Below the pieces are notes generated by a model. That model was not told the origin of the DNA. It did no database searches and worked only from the letters and a program-made list of their open reading frames with translations. The position numbers and the translations under genes were made by a program. Below, piece after piece: positions 1 through 11,377 of a DNA stretch of 64,000 nt. Origin of the DNA: Dermanyssus gallinae (lineage: Eukaryota > Arthropoda > Arachnida > Mesostigmata > Dermanyssidae); assembly GCA_003439945.1 (NCBI GenBank), contig QVRM01001228.1:1-64000 (forward strand), given 5' to 3'. The stretch's first letter is position 1, and each line of letters opens with the position of its first letter.

Positions 1-553
1 CCACAATTATGGAATTTAGAGCAAATTTGGTCCGGGGTATAAAGCACGTCTAGCCTAATTGCACCTACATATTTAAATGCAACGATTGCTCCATGTAAGT
101 CGTGTATTTTATAAAGACTACTGTACATATATTTTATTATCTTGTAAAATATGAACAATTAACTTCAGTGAACGTGCGTTGTAATAGTCTGAAAACTAAT
201 TTAACTGTGTCAGGATTTGTCAGGAAGCCAATTTGACGTTACCTTTCCCCTGTTGTATGTTAATGTCCACGCGTTAACTGAAGAAGTCCGGCAATCCCTT
301 ATCAGCAAAATCAAAGTTTAAATTTGCTATGACTTTATGTATCAGCTGCTTGGTCAGAGAATCGGGTACTCTCAAGGTCCGAGGCAGACCAAGATGCAAC
401 TGGACAATCTTGGTAATTTTTGCAAGGTGGATTGCATCACTAGTCTTAGATGCTCCTTCACAGATTATTGAAGAGGCTAAAAAGTCGGTGATGGCTATAT
501 CTGAAGCTAATATTTGACCCTCATTTAAACAAAGTGAGTGTCATTCTGTTCAG

Positions 554-555
<2 letters not shown>
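1..555. other. AT-rich stretch without recognised gene
   Basis: No recognisable gene. A 62-codon plus-strand open frame at 329-517 contains a short RGRPR-N-W string that faintly recalls the GRP..W motif near the 3' end of RTE-type LINEs, but nothing around it supports that reading. Confidence 0.4.

Positions 556-595
<40 letters not shown>
556..595. repeat. (AT)n microsatellite followed by a T-rich tract
   Basis: Uninterrupted alternating AT run of about 40 bp, followed directly by a T-rich tract to about 618. Open frames here encoding repeated Ile-Tyr are artefacts of the repeat. Confidence 0.95.
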
Positions 596-603
<8 letters not shown>

Positions 604-618
604 TTTTTATTTTTTTTA

Positions 619-1377
619 GATTTCCCGTAAGGCAATTGCCCGTGATATATAGATATATATATATGAGATGTCGATAACGCAAATCGATGCTCAAGACACA
701 CCGCAACCAAATAGACCTCCAGAAGAGCTTTGAATTCCTGCATTCTTCCTTAAGACGTATATATATTATCTCGTAGAACCCAGTGGGGCATTTGCTGCTT
801 CATTTCGAAAAAGCGGAATATTTATGTTTAGTAGATATTAGATGTATATTGAATGGTATACCTGCTTACGCATCCCTTCAGCGGAACATGGGTTTTCGTG
901 ATGTAAATCTAGTTCCAAAACGCATCAAAAACTTGGTGAGTCGCAATATTTCGGTAAGGTGTGGTAACAGCATAGAGTTGCTTAGACAGAATGATGGAAA
1001 TTAGGCAGTTTCACCGTTGTTATATTGCGCCTGTTTGTTACGTGTATGATGTATGGAACCAGTTGTTGCGCGAAGCACATTGGAACGATGCCGGTTCGGA
1101 TTATGCGCCTGTTCTGCAAATGAAGCAGATATCACTTACATGAGCCATGATCTTATTACTGACTAGCTACCATGCGTGATGAAATCAGTGCCATAAACCA
1201 TTGCAACCGCTAATATTATATGGCTAATATTAAGCAGCGTATAAACACTTTAAATATTCTGCTTCTTGAAAAATTGAAAAACGAATATTTGCTTGGTATA
1301 AAATTTGTTCCAATATTTAGCTGGTTTAGCAATTTGAGGCCCTACCGTTCAGCCATATCGTGTATATATACGAAAGC

Positions 1378-1383
<6 letters not shown>
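619..1383. other. No recognised feature
   Basis: Low-GC sequence with only short open frames. I see no conserved protein motif, tRNA-like box or inverted repeat worth naming. Confidence 0.4.

Positions 1384-1454
<71 letters not shown>
1384..1454. repeat. (AT)n microsatellite
   Basis: About 70 bp of uninterrupted alternating AT. Confidence 0.95.
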
Positions 1455-1460
<6 letters not shown>

Positions 1461-1840
1461 AATACATATAAAAATAATAATACTTGTATATATGTTCATT
1501 GGCGCAAACCTGGCGGCGACCTCCTTCCGACGATCTCAAACTCATCCCATTAAAACGTCTATTTTGCATATAGATAGAGCAGAGTCGGTCTCCATTCGTA
1601 ACGTGTCGCGCACGAGGCCAGATAGATCGTAATATAATTTCTTTATAAGCTAGCTCGAGCACCTCCGGTCAGAACGCTTTACCCCACACCCCTAGTGGAA
1701 ATCACTTCACCACTCAGACCTGCTCAGGCCGGCTCACCTGCCTAATAGCCCGCAGGCAAGAAATGTTCTCACCAACCTGCTTATACAGACTCGTCTGTCT
1801 AAATCTGTATCTGCCAGCGTGTCGCAAAACGTCTTGTGGA

Positions 1841-1864
1841 TTATTATTATTATTATTATTATTA
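1841..1864. repeat. (TTA)n microsatellite
   Basis: Eight TTA units. The preceding 1,640-1,840 segment is GC-richer than its surroundings but carries no motif I recognise. The repeat lies just beyond the 3' end of the minus-strand LINE at 2.0-4.5 kb. Confidence 0.9.
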
Positions 1865-2053
1865 GGCTCCAGCGCCGACCACTGCTATTAACGTGCGGCC
1901 GTATCGGCACTAAGTCGATATCTCTACATAATTTCGATTGGCGAAGTGTGGACAGGACAGTTCCTACATCGTCCTGGTCTCATCTACGAAATAAAAGACG
2001 CTTTTATTAGTCGACACATACCATAACATTTTGGAATACAACATTGAATTTAT

Positions 2054-2820
2054 TCAATAATTGCACATTTGCACACTGAGGCAGTGCCCGCCTAAAAAAA
2101 TAATTGAAAATCGCCTCCCGGTGAGTTCGCCTGCTCCTCCTCCGCGACGGACCCAGCTCTTGTGGTCCCGGTGCGCCCGGTAGACCCGCAGGGTACCCTG
2201 CATGGCCAGGACGGTTAGATCGATCAGGTTTTTCTTCGATAACCCGAGAGTCAGGAGATCCTTCACCGACTCGGGCTCCCATACACCGGTCATCGACACG
2301 GTGATGGACCTGAATCGGTGGGGAAGCGAGCTGGGAAGTTGATCCCTGACCCCGGGTATATCGTATTTCCTGATCTTATCCCGTCTGGCCAATGCAAGGT
2401 CTCTTGAGGGGTCGCAGACCTCGGCGTCCAAGACCCAGACCCTCGTAGGTGTTGTTATGACGAGGTCTGGTCTCCGAGCCGGTGCGGCGGGTCTTCGGAA
2501 GGTGCGCTCTCGTTCCACCTGCATTCCTTTAGCACGGAGTAGGCGGGTGACTCGCTCACATATGTCATCGTGGCGCTTGATTATAGGGCGATGGGTGTGA
2601 TCGCACACTTGAGCGATGTGGGCCAGCGTCTCGACAGCGTTGCACCCATGACGACAAAATTTGTCGTACCCGGGGCGACCCCTTGCGAGTCTGGCACGCG
2701 TTGGTAGTGCGTTGATCCTTAACTTAATCAGGTTTATGTACTCCCTACCGGATAGGTAAGGAGTACCCTTGACCCAGTCATTTGTAAAAGGGGTTAGGTG
2801 TGTGTGTTTCAGGTGAGCCC
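2054..2820 (-). pseudogene. Zinc knuckle and restriction-like endonuclease domain of R2/NeSL-type LINE
   Basis: Frame entered through a 1-nt shift near 2820 and open to about 2054. It holds a zinc knuckle C-x3-C-x7-H-x4-C (residues CRHGC...H...C, about 2610-2670) followed by a conserved HTHRPIIKRHD string. The endonuclease follows with ARRPDLVITTPTRVWVLDAEV: the PD of the active site and downstream Asp/Glu, then a DKIRKYD helix that matches the conserved K/R..KY block of this nuclease family. Known role: site-directed cleavage of target DNA for priming. The last ~20 codons before the stop look like 3' UTR read-through. No catalytic residue is visibly lost in this domain. Confidence 0.85.
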
Positions 2821-3135
2821 CATCGACTGTGTTATGTCGTGTGCGGCGTCTTCAATGGTCGTGTCATCGAACACACAGAGAGCGCTGGTTTTCGCCAGCT
2901 CCTTTCTGTGATAATCGGTCGACAGCAGCCATTGAGTGCCTATGTGGGATGATCTGTTCAGGGCAGTAAGGCGGGAGAGGCGAAGTCTGGGAATTAGTGT
3001 ACGGAGACAGGGGATGTCCAGACCGTCGTGTGAGATGTGCGCGTATAGGAAGGCGTTTGGCACGCTGTTTTCGAGTTTGAGCCACTGCAACTTCACCGTT
3101 CGCTTGATCTCACAGTCTAGTTCTAGGAAAATTTT

Positions 3136-4530
3136 TTAAGACGGTCGGGGACCAGCGACCAGTTTATGGAGAATTTTCGGGATAAGGAATTGTTTCAGTA
3201 TTGTTAAGCGTTGCTGGGGTTTAAGGGGAGCTGATGTTAGTCTGCCGAGTAGTTCTAGGAGAGTGACCTTGGCCGTGTCGACTCTGCCATTACTGTCGAA
3301 CTCGATGCCGAGGTATCTCCATCGAGCGCATATACCCTTGGCTGGCAATTGCCTCCCTCCAACGGAGAATTCGGGGGTTGACTGATAAAGGCTCTTCTTC
3401 ACCCGGCTATCGTAAAGATGCGAGATCGTAAAGCTCTTATCAGTGTTGATTTCAAGGCCTCTTTCTTTAAGTAAGGGGAAAGCTAAATCTAGGAGTTGTT
3501 GGAGGGTGTTCTTGGTGGAAGCGAGGAGGATGAGGTCGTCCGCAAAGGCTAGGCCCATAAGGCGGTTTCCTTCTTTTAGTCGATATCCTAAATTGTCTAA
3601 GTTTATTTTCCTGAGAATGTCGTCAAGAACTAGATTAAATAACAGGGGTGACAGGGGATCACCCTGACGAACACCCCTTGTGGGCCTGATAGTACGACAT
3701 TCTTTACCGAATTCGAGGAGAGTTTGGGACGATTGGTATAGGCGCTCGATATACTCGATGAAGACTTCCGGATACCCTCTGGCCCCGAGTGTCCACAGGA
3801 CCGCGTCATGGCTGATCGAGTCGAACGCCTTACGCAGGTCGACCGACGCGATCCGCAATTCGCGGCCTGTGGACTTGGCATCATGAATGATGCCATCGAG
3901 AACCGTCAGGTTTTCGAAAGTCCCATCGAATGGGAGGAAGGCTCGTTGAGTGGGGAGAATTTTAATAGATTTTTGGATACGTTTAGAAAGTATTTTATTA
4001 AGCGTTCTTTGTAAGTAAGAGCTAATCGAGATGGGTCGGAGGTCACTGGGGGGGAGGCATCAGTGATTTTGGGGATGAACGCTACTCGCGCCTTTTGTTG
4101 GCAGGGGGGAACATCGCTAATGAATAGAATATTAGGGAGACAGCAGACATTCTCTAAGGGGAGTTTACGGAGGGATGCTAGTTTAATCCCATCTAAGCCT
4201 AGTGCTTTAGATGTCCCTCGGATAGCTGATTGCGTTTCTAGGAGGGAGATAGGGGTAGAAACGCAGTTGAGATCAGGGTTGGGGATGTAGGGGTTTGGCG
4301 TAAGTGGCGGGGGTGGGGGTTGGGTCATTGCAGTAGTCCAATGCTCTACAACCTCCGTGTCATTCATGTTGTTTATTCGGCGTACACCGTCTAGTATGCC
4401 TTGAGCACACTTGGAGCGGTTTTTGTTGTATAATTTCTGTGTGATAGCGTAGTGTTCCCGCCGCAGCTTACGCTTTGACAGCGCCCTATCAGTGGACGGG
4501 GGCGTCACAGCTGTGCGCGGGTAAGAGAGT
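3136..4530 (-). pseudogene. Reverse transcriptase of R2/NeSL-type LINE, frameshifted
   Basis: The first part (about 4530-4050) contains a finger-region motif with SKALGLDGI and a following KARVAFIPK string. After a 1-nt indel in the C-run at about 4050 (minus strand) the frame continues with PSDLRPISISSYLQRTL and QRAFLPFDG, typical of R2-like RTs, and stays open to a TAA at 3136-3138. Key blocks: VDLRKAFDSI (first catalytic Asp), RGVRQGDPLSPLLFN, and LAFADDLILLAS with the FADD catalytic pair. The TAA is in the same frame as the next 3096-2822 segment (KLQWLKLENSVPNAFLY), so it is a point lesion inside one original ORF. Product was the polymerase for target-primed reverse transcription. Confidence 0.85.
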
Positions 4531-4564
4531 ATGGCGTGAGACATATATATTGACATGCACACCT

Positions 4565-4632
4565 AAATAAACATACCACCCTTTTGTATCAGGGGCGCTG
4601 AGAGAAGCAGCATATATATTACTTACTCATGT
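4565..4632. repeat. Short dispersed repeat, copy 1
   Basis: A segment running AAACATACCRCCCTTT...AGGGGCGC, then a loosely similar AT-rich tail, occurs here and again at about 50176-50245 in the same orientation. Family unknown; too short to classify. Confidence 0.45.
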
Positions 4633-4984
4633 ATATCATCAATGTATCCTCCAATACCTATTGAATGTTTGCCTTCCATTGGGCCAACCTCTTCTTTTTA
4701 ATATAGACCTGGTCCTTTCTAACATTTGGCTCTAAAGCTCGGGTCTCCAATAGGTCTATATCTCTGCTCCTTATAGGGCTGTACATTATGTTACAATATA
4801 TTCAAGCGATTTATTCCGTTTGGATTATCAAATAAGCCAATCCTAGTACATACATGGCCTTTCATATATTCCTTGTCTTGTGAACATATATTTAATAAAC
4901 CCCTAGAGGCCCTTACAGCTAACTGCATTTCTTTATCTTTTAGCCTTCTTCCTCTGTCACATATTTTTTTTCTCTAAATGAGCA

Positions 4985-5900
4985 TCCCCTGTAAGCATCG
5001 CCACCCCAAGACACTTGTACCAAGCTTCTTTTCTTCTCTAACCCACTTAAATACTAAAATTGCGTTTTTTTCATAAGAGGTTATGTCCAGTACCTCCGCT
5101 CTGCCCCACATGCATTCAACATTTTTTAAACTTTGCAAGTGCCCCGCCTTAACACTACCATATCGCCAGCAAACAGCAGCATTTTATATATACACCCTTT
5201 CCCTATCTGCCATTCTAAACCCGTGCTGTTTATCATTTGCGCTATTATACATAAAGAAATCATCGATGACAACGGACATCCTTGCCTGACTCCCTTAACG
5301 ACTATAAACTTTCGGGATTTTGTGGCTGCTGTTATCATTCGAACCGTGTTCATTCTGTAAATGTCTTCTATTAGCTCCACCCACTTTCTTTCAATATCCT
5401 CTTTCAAGATAATTAATTACAACTTTGATCTGTTCGCCATATCATATGCTTTTAAAGGTCTAAAAACCCTACAACACGTTCTTGTTCCCGCAATCTCGAT
5501 GCTTCCATAACCTAACTTAATTTTTAAAAAATATGATCATCATATCTATACACTTTCCTAAATCCGCACTGCCATTCTCTTATTTTTCCTAGTTCCTTCA
5601 TTTGTCTTTAGAATACCATGTACTCTACTTTCAAATACCTGCATAATTAGTGTAATTGTGATGAGTCGCCATTTTTTTACAATGTCATTATCTATCCCTC
5701 CTTGGGAAGAAACTCTTTCCTTGCGTCAACCCTTCGGAAATTTGCCTCCTCTTAATATATTTTTAAATTGCTTTGTTAGATCCCGTATTCCTTTCTCAAT
5801 GCCTGAGTAATTCCTACTAAATTCCGTCCAAGACCGCACGCCGTTTTTTGATTCATTAGCTTTACACGAGCTATTCTGCTTCTTATTTGTCATCCTTGTT
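4985..5900 (-). pseudogene. Decayed RTE/L1-like reverse transcriptase
   Basis: Reading on the minus strand, broken frames give WRLITITLIMQVFESRVHGILK near 5690-5610, KAYDMANR near 5440, then an intact 93-codon piece (5407-5126) with KWVELIEDIYRMNTVRM, AATKSRKF, GVRQGCPLSS and LLFAGDMVVL. GVRQGCPLSP and LLFADDMVLL are RT blocks of RTE/L1-type LINEs; here the catalytic pair reads AGD, so the active site is gone. Several stops and frameshifts elsewhere show an old remnant. Minus-strand sequence to about 4700 may be its 3' part but no motif proves it. Confidence 0.7.
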
Positions 5901-5904
5901 TTTC

Positions 5905-6549
5905 CTGTCTGACAAAGTTTTGTGAGACAGGAAAGTCAGTGACGTTTGTCAGACAGTGTTTTTTTTGCTAAAACTGTTTTGCTCGTTCTCCCTTGGGGGC
6001 TCCCAAAACCCTGTTAAATTCCCTCTCGTCTGCATTTTAATTGCATCATGTTTTAACAATTAAGCTCTATTCTTAGCGTCCTTGTCATCGGCCCAATATT
6101 ATGCAGACTTATCTGCGTTCCTTCCCGTTATCTTTCTATACTCGCTACTCCACTTTTTCTGCTCCAATATTGCTGTATGTATTTAATCACTTCACCATCT
6201 TCGTTACCCTCCCTTTCCTATGTTACAGCAATTGTCATATGCATTTTAGATGTTCATATGCATCTCGTCTACAAGCTTCTCTCCACTTGCCACTAAAAAA
6301 AAAAAAATTTAATCTACCTTCTGTACGCATTTGAGTTTATCTAATTATTTCTTTTCTATAACTATCCCCGAGCTTCTTTTTCGTTCCGCCACTTCTAGCC
6401 ATGATTATGACAACTTTCAATATTTTCTGTTTTCTCGTCATGTATCCATGTGATCATTCGGTATACCATACTTACACGCTGACCCGGCAGTTTATTTCTT
6501 AAAGTAGTTTCTTACTTTAAGAGATATACAATATTTCATTTATTTATTC

Positions 6550-6552
<3 letters not shown>
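5905..6552. other. No recognised feature
   Basis: AT-rich, pyrimidine-biased sequence. It may be the 5' continuation of the decayed RTE/L1-like element on the minus strand, but I found no motif to support that. Confidence 0.35.

Positions 6553-6622
<70 letters not shown>
6553..6622. repeat. (AT)n microsatellite
   Basis: About 70 bp of alternating AT, directly next to the 3' end of the minus-strand LINE at 6.64-8.29 kb. Confidence 0.95.
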
Positions 6623-6627
<5 letters not shown>

Positions 6628-6639
6628 GTTCCCGAGACA

Positions 6640-8290
6640 TTACCTACCCCAGTGGCCGAAAAGTGACTGCGCCCATAAAATACTCAAGAAACATACAAAA
6701 CATTAGACATGTTTCAATTCATTTCTCATTTATTGACCAAAAAGGTATATTACATGTCATATGATTTAAAAACAATGGTTAATTAGTTACTTTCCCTTGC
6801 CAACCGTCGTAGGCTATCCAAGCTCTGGCACCCCTCGAAATGATATCGGGGGCAATGCTGAAGGCAAGTTCTACATATACAGGTTGCTTGCGGCTCATGA
6901 AAGTCTCTTTGCGAACAAAGCTGGTGATGGAGGCCATGCACAGCGTATCGAGTGATGACGTGTCGGAGGTCCTGCAGGGGTTCCTTCCAAGCAGAGGATG
7001 TCATGTCGAGTTCGGTAGAAATCCGTGGGGATTTCGCGCATCTTCTCTGCGAAGGTAGTCCTGAACGATTGAAGAGCAGGTGTGGGCCGGAGCTGGAAGC
7101 GTGGCACGAGGTCCTCTAGGTATGGTCCTGTCCCGGCCAACGCGTACACCAGTCGGTTCTGGGCGTTCCGCGGTAAGCCCAAGACTCTCTTCAAGAACGT
7201 TGCTTTGACCTTGTCCAGTTGGTCCAGCTGATGTGCCGACAGGTGCTCCCAGATGACATCGATTCCATAGGAGGCAACCGAAGATACCTTGAGGTGAAAG
7301 AGTTGAAGGGCGGTCGACAGTGAGAGCTTCTGTGGCTCGCCGATCGTCGCCATGGCCACGACGCTCTTTGACACGCGCTCGGTGATATGCTTGCTAAAGC
7401 ACACACCCCTGCTGGAGATGATCACCCCCAGGTAGCAGAAGTTGCTCACATACTCAATGGGCGAGTTGCGTTGTCGAAGACGATCGTGAGAGGCGAGGGC
7501 GCCTCCTGCCCTGAACTTGACAGCCTTGGTCTTCGACGCGTTCACACACATGCCGTTGTTGTCGCAGTACTTCTCCAGCACCTTAATGGAAGCCTGGAGG
7601 TCCCGCCTGATGCGACTAAACATGACGATGTCGTCCGCATATAGAAGAATGCCCACCATGGGATACAGCTCCTTGACAAGGGCGGGCAGGTCGCTTAGGG
7701 GAAGAGCAAAGAGCAGGGGACTCAGGTTGTCCCCCTGGGGGTACCCCGTGGTCTGGAGGAATGGCGGATGCTCACAGACTCCATCATCCAGAGCGATAGA
7801 GTTGGGTTGGAGAATCGATGCCAGGAGGGAGAGCAGTGGCCGGCCGATGCCGAAGCGGGCGAGTTTCTCCAACACGGTGTCCCTAGGTGCCACGTCAAAC
7901 GCGGACTTTAGGTCCACGAAGACGGCGTGCAGTGGCCGCCGATTTTTCTGCATTGATGAAGTTATCTCATCTAGAAGTTCGCCGCATGCTGTGGATGTTG
8001 ACTTGTGCCGTCTGAAGCCGTGTTGTTCTTGTGGGAGCGCCCCTCTTCCAGGTACGAGGACAGTCGCCTGTACAGCACAGACGACAACAGCTTGTACACA
8101 CAGCTTTTCTTTGCTATCCCTCTCCATGATAACTCAAGAAGAAGGTCGCCTTTACCCTTGGGGATCACCTTCAAAATGCACTCCCTCCATGTTTCAGGAA
8201 TGCGTCCTTGGGATAGGCATTTGTTGACGAGGGTTGTCCAGAGGGGGACCAGCGACGTGGCCACCTTGAATGCCAAAACATTAGCATTCA
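6640..8290 (-). mobile_element. 5'-truncated CR1/L2-like LINE copy
   Basis: Minus-strand copy starting within the reverse transcriptase (about 8290), with stop codon at 6783-6785 and a 3' UTR containing CAATAAA near 6735. It is clearly related in sequence order to the full-length LINE at 13.7-18.4 kb (shared VIPKGKGD, WRGIAKKS, EQHGFR, QGDNLSPLLF, ASYGI.VIWE and the C-terminal Cys/His cluster) but differs at many residues, so it is a different family or subfamily. No endonuclease part is present. I found no clear target-site duplication. Confidence 0.85.
6783..8290 (-). pseudogene. LINE reverse transcriptase and C-terminal domain, two frameshifts
   Basis: Three open pieces join across two frameshifts. 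Piece 1 (8290 to about 8045) carries RT finger motifs ending in SSYLEE. Piece 2 (about 8045-7005) carries EQHGFRRHKST, AVFVDLKSAFD (first catalytic Asp), GYPQGDNLSPLLF, ILLYADDIVMF (catalytic YADD), FCYLGVIISS and the thumb-like ASYGIDVIWEHL and FLKRVLGL. Piece 3 (about 7010-6783) carries RHVITRYAVHGLHHQLC and the Cys/His cluster C-x-C-x2-C-x3-C-x3-H-x3-C at 6828-6881. Catalytic residues are intact, so decay is recent compared with most other remnants here. Confidence 0.88.
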
Positions 8291-8299
8291 TACATATAT

Positions 8300-8736
8300 A
8301 AACATGACGTTTGTGAAACTCTATTATAACGCAAACACCGGAACTAGGCGGAGGAGGAAGGTATTTTTACATTGATAATTCATTAATAGGTAGTTACAAG
8401 GGCTGTTTTTTAGCAACGTATGTTTTGGCGCATCCTTTCCAAGACACTATGAAGTCCGTTTAACAGTAAAAAGCTTTAATAGTTCAGTGACTGATCTGTT
8501 TGTTGTTTGTTTTGTTTGCTGACGTGCTTTGAACAACAATTACCTGTGGTAAAAACTTATCTGTTATGAAGATATAACTGCATTTTAGGACCATCTCCCA
8601 ATCGGCAAAACAATTCTGGTCATCAGCGTGTCTTCTAAGCGCATGCATAGACATCGGGCACGCTTGTTAAACACGTATGAACTTAATATATATCCGCGCC
8701 TGTTTTACACCCTGCTTTGCGGACTTTGTGCTAATC
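8300..8736. other. No recognised feature
   Basis: Unique-looking AT-rich sequence between the truncated LINE and the SINE. No motif recognised. Confidence 0.4.
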
Positions 8737-8752
8737 AGATCCAACACAACAA
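8737..8752 (+). repeat. 5' target-site duplication of SINE
   Basis: AGATCCAACACAACAA, repeated perfectly at 9061-9076. The 16-bp match brackets the tRNA-derived SINE exactly. Confidence 0.85.
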
Positions 8753-9060
8753 TGTGGCGGCGTGGTCTACGGGACTAGTACGCTACTCATGTTTGTCATC
8801 CACCGGGGTGTCGCCGGTTCGATCGCTGTTGTTGATCGAATTTTCTTTGAGCGATGCTTATTGAGAATAGATGATAAACAGCCATACCGCTAAGAGTCAG
8901 CGGCCATGCTGCCACAATGACTGTTGGGCAAACCCTAGATATCTTAACATGTCCGGCCCTCGGTGCATTGAAGATATACCTCAAGTTAAGTTCCGAGCCC
9001 GTAGGAGACGGAGGATAGTCTAGAACTAAAAACAAGCTCCTTAAAACATGTCTTAATTCT
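8753..9060 (+). mobile_element. tRNA-derived SINE (family 2), full length with TSD
   Basis: A 308-bp element bracketed by a perfect 16-bp target-site duplication. The first ~75 bp look tRNA-like: an A-box-like GGCGTGGTCTACGGG and a B box CCGGTTCGATC near 8815, which fits an internal RNA polymerase III promoter. The body continues with GAGCGATGCTTATTGAGAATAG and GCGGCCATGCTGCC. The head and first body part are shared with a diverged copy at 42007-42126. There is no long poly(A) tail. Amplification would depend on LINE machinery in trans. Confidence 0.8.
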
Positions 9061-9076
9061 AGATCCAACACAACAA
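9061..9076 (+). repeat. 3' target-site duplication of SINE
   Basis: Second copy of AGATCCAACACAACAA; bases on either side differ from those around the first copy, so the duplication is exactly 16 bp. Confidence 0.85.
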
Positions 9077-9984
<908 letters not shown>

Positions 9985-11223
9985 TACGCCCCGAAGCCGT
10001 TCGAGTACTCAGCGTTCTCCCAGTTAAGTCATCTATTGCATCTGGTAATCGTACCTGTGGCGATCACCAACTTAACTACACAGTTGACACATGGTCACCA
10101 ACCTGTCATAAATGGCTTTGCAGTATACCTCACCGTTCATAACGTACAACTGACAGTTGGCTCCAAATGGTGCGCTCTCGATGCACGTCGCTCCTAACCC
10201 GCGCCGTTAGTATGGGTTCGTTTGACTAATCTTTTGTTGTGTAGAAAAGGGATACGTGGACACATGCCACTGTCATGGTGCGAACACTACATCGCCAGCT
10301 TTAACGCCGCGAATGGGCGAGGCACGCGATTCAAGCCTGCAAGCTCATCTGCAAGCCGAAGATAGCCGAAGATTGAACATGTTTGTGTTAAATTTGACAA
10401 GCGTTCGTACAAACATCGTAAGTATAGCTACCGTTATAAATGTTGTAACCTTTTTTAGGTTGTCTGCCTTAGCCATACAGTCCTGTCAGGCTTGGATTAA
10501 GCCCAAGGCTAAGCCGTATGCTTATATATATGTATATAAATATATATGTCTGCCATGTCTGAATATTTTTTAGTGAACGGCCGGCACAAGCGATCCCTCA
10601 AAGTGATAGCGATAAAGACGACAATCGGACTTAATTGTTTTACCGTGTCTCGTGTAACAAGTTATTAACCTGCGCTTGGGACTTTTCAGCCTCTATATCT
10701 AAGTGACCTGCTCCTCGACAGGGTCGCAGCGGGCATTACTTTGAAATCCGTGAGGGGGCGTTGTAGCACATGTTTGACGTTTTTTTTTCTTAGAGCCCCT
10801 CTTTGCACTCATTCCATAGGGTACAGTTCTGGGCGGTGTCGTGCTCGTTATCAGGTGCATACGCGCCTAACTTGATGTAATTTCTTTCTTATTGTCTCGC
10901 TCGTAGGTCATTCCACCAATATGTGGGGTTCGCTGGGCAAATGCAGGGTGAAGAGCTGTTTTGCAACCTTTTTTCAGTATATTTTATCAGGGCCGGTTGT
11001 GCGTCCAGTAACCGGGCGCATCCGAACTCGAGTTCCCATCCAATTTATATAGTTCACTTTAAAGCGAACTCTGTGCCCCTCAGAATGCAAAATAAGGGTC
11101 AGCGTTAATGTCATACGTACTGATGATCTACGGGATTCTTATTGTATGGCTTAGTTTGAAATCATGGCAAGCTAGTATTCTTAGCAGAGGGAAAGCTATT
11201 ATGTCGTCGTAACCCGCTACCAC
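9985..11223. other. No recognised feature
   Basis: A 105-codon plus-strand frame at 10256-10573 shows no familiar motif and is probably chance. No tRNA-like boxes or inverted repeats noted. Confidence 0.35.
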
Positions 11224-11377
11224 TGCTAGAATTAAGAACAAATTTAAGGAGGTTGTTTTTAATTATAATGCTAGAATTGAATTCTAATGCTAGAATTAAG
11301 CACATTTTAAAGAAGGTTGTTTTTAATTCTCATGCTAAAATTAAAAACAAATTTTAAAAAGCTGTTTTTAATTCTAG
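11224..11377. repeat. ~45-bp tandem repeat, about 3.4 units
   Basis: Three ~45-bp units begin TGCTAGAATTAAG or TGCTAAAATTAAA (11224, 11288, 11333), with a 19-bp partial unit at 11269-11287. Each unit is itself quasi-palindromic: AATTAARAACA near its start is mirrored by TGTTTTTAATT near its end, so each unit can fold. Confidence 0.8.

Larger units (their letters stand above)
2007..4530 (-). mobile_element. 5'-truncated R2/NeSL-type LINE (restriction-like endonuclease)
   Basis: Minus-strand non-LTR retrotransposon. Reading 4530 to 2007 the order is: a region upstream of the reverse transcriptase (RT), the RT with an FADD active site, thumb/linker, a CCHC zinc knuckle, and a PD-(D/E)XK restriction-like endonuclease; then a short 3' UTR with an AATAAA-containing segment near 2045-2055. 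This order is the hallmark of the early-branching R2/R4/NeSL/CRE group, which cut with a C-terminal restriction-like enzyme rather than an AP endonuclease. N-terminal zinc-finger/Myb regions are absent, so the copy is 5'-truncated near 4525. It has three visible lesions: a frameshift in a G/C homopolymer near 4050, an in-frame TAA near 3137, and a frameshift near 2820. The exact clade cannot be set by eye. Confidence 0.85.

Noticed and set aside
1342..1662. Long open frames with alternating Ile-Tyr (also at 9.8, 20.7, 33.5, 57.3 kb)
   Set aside because: They are translations of (AT)n microsatellites and have no coding meaning.
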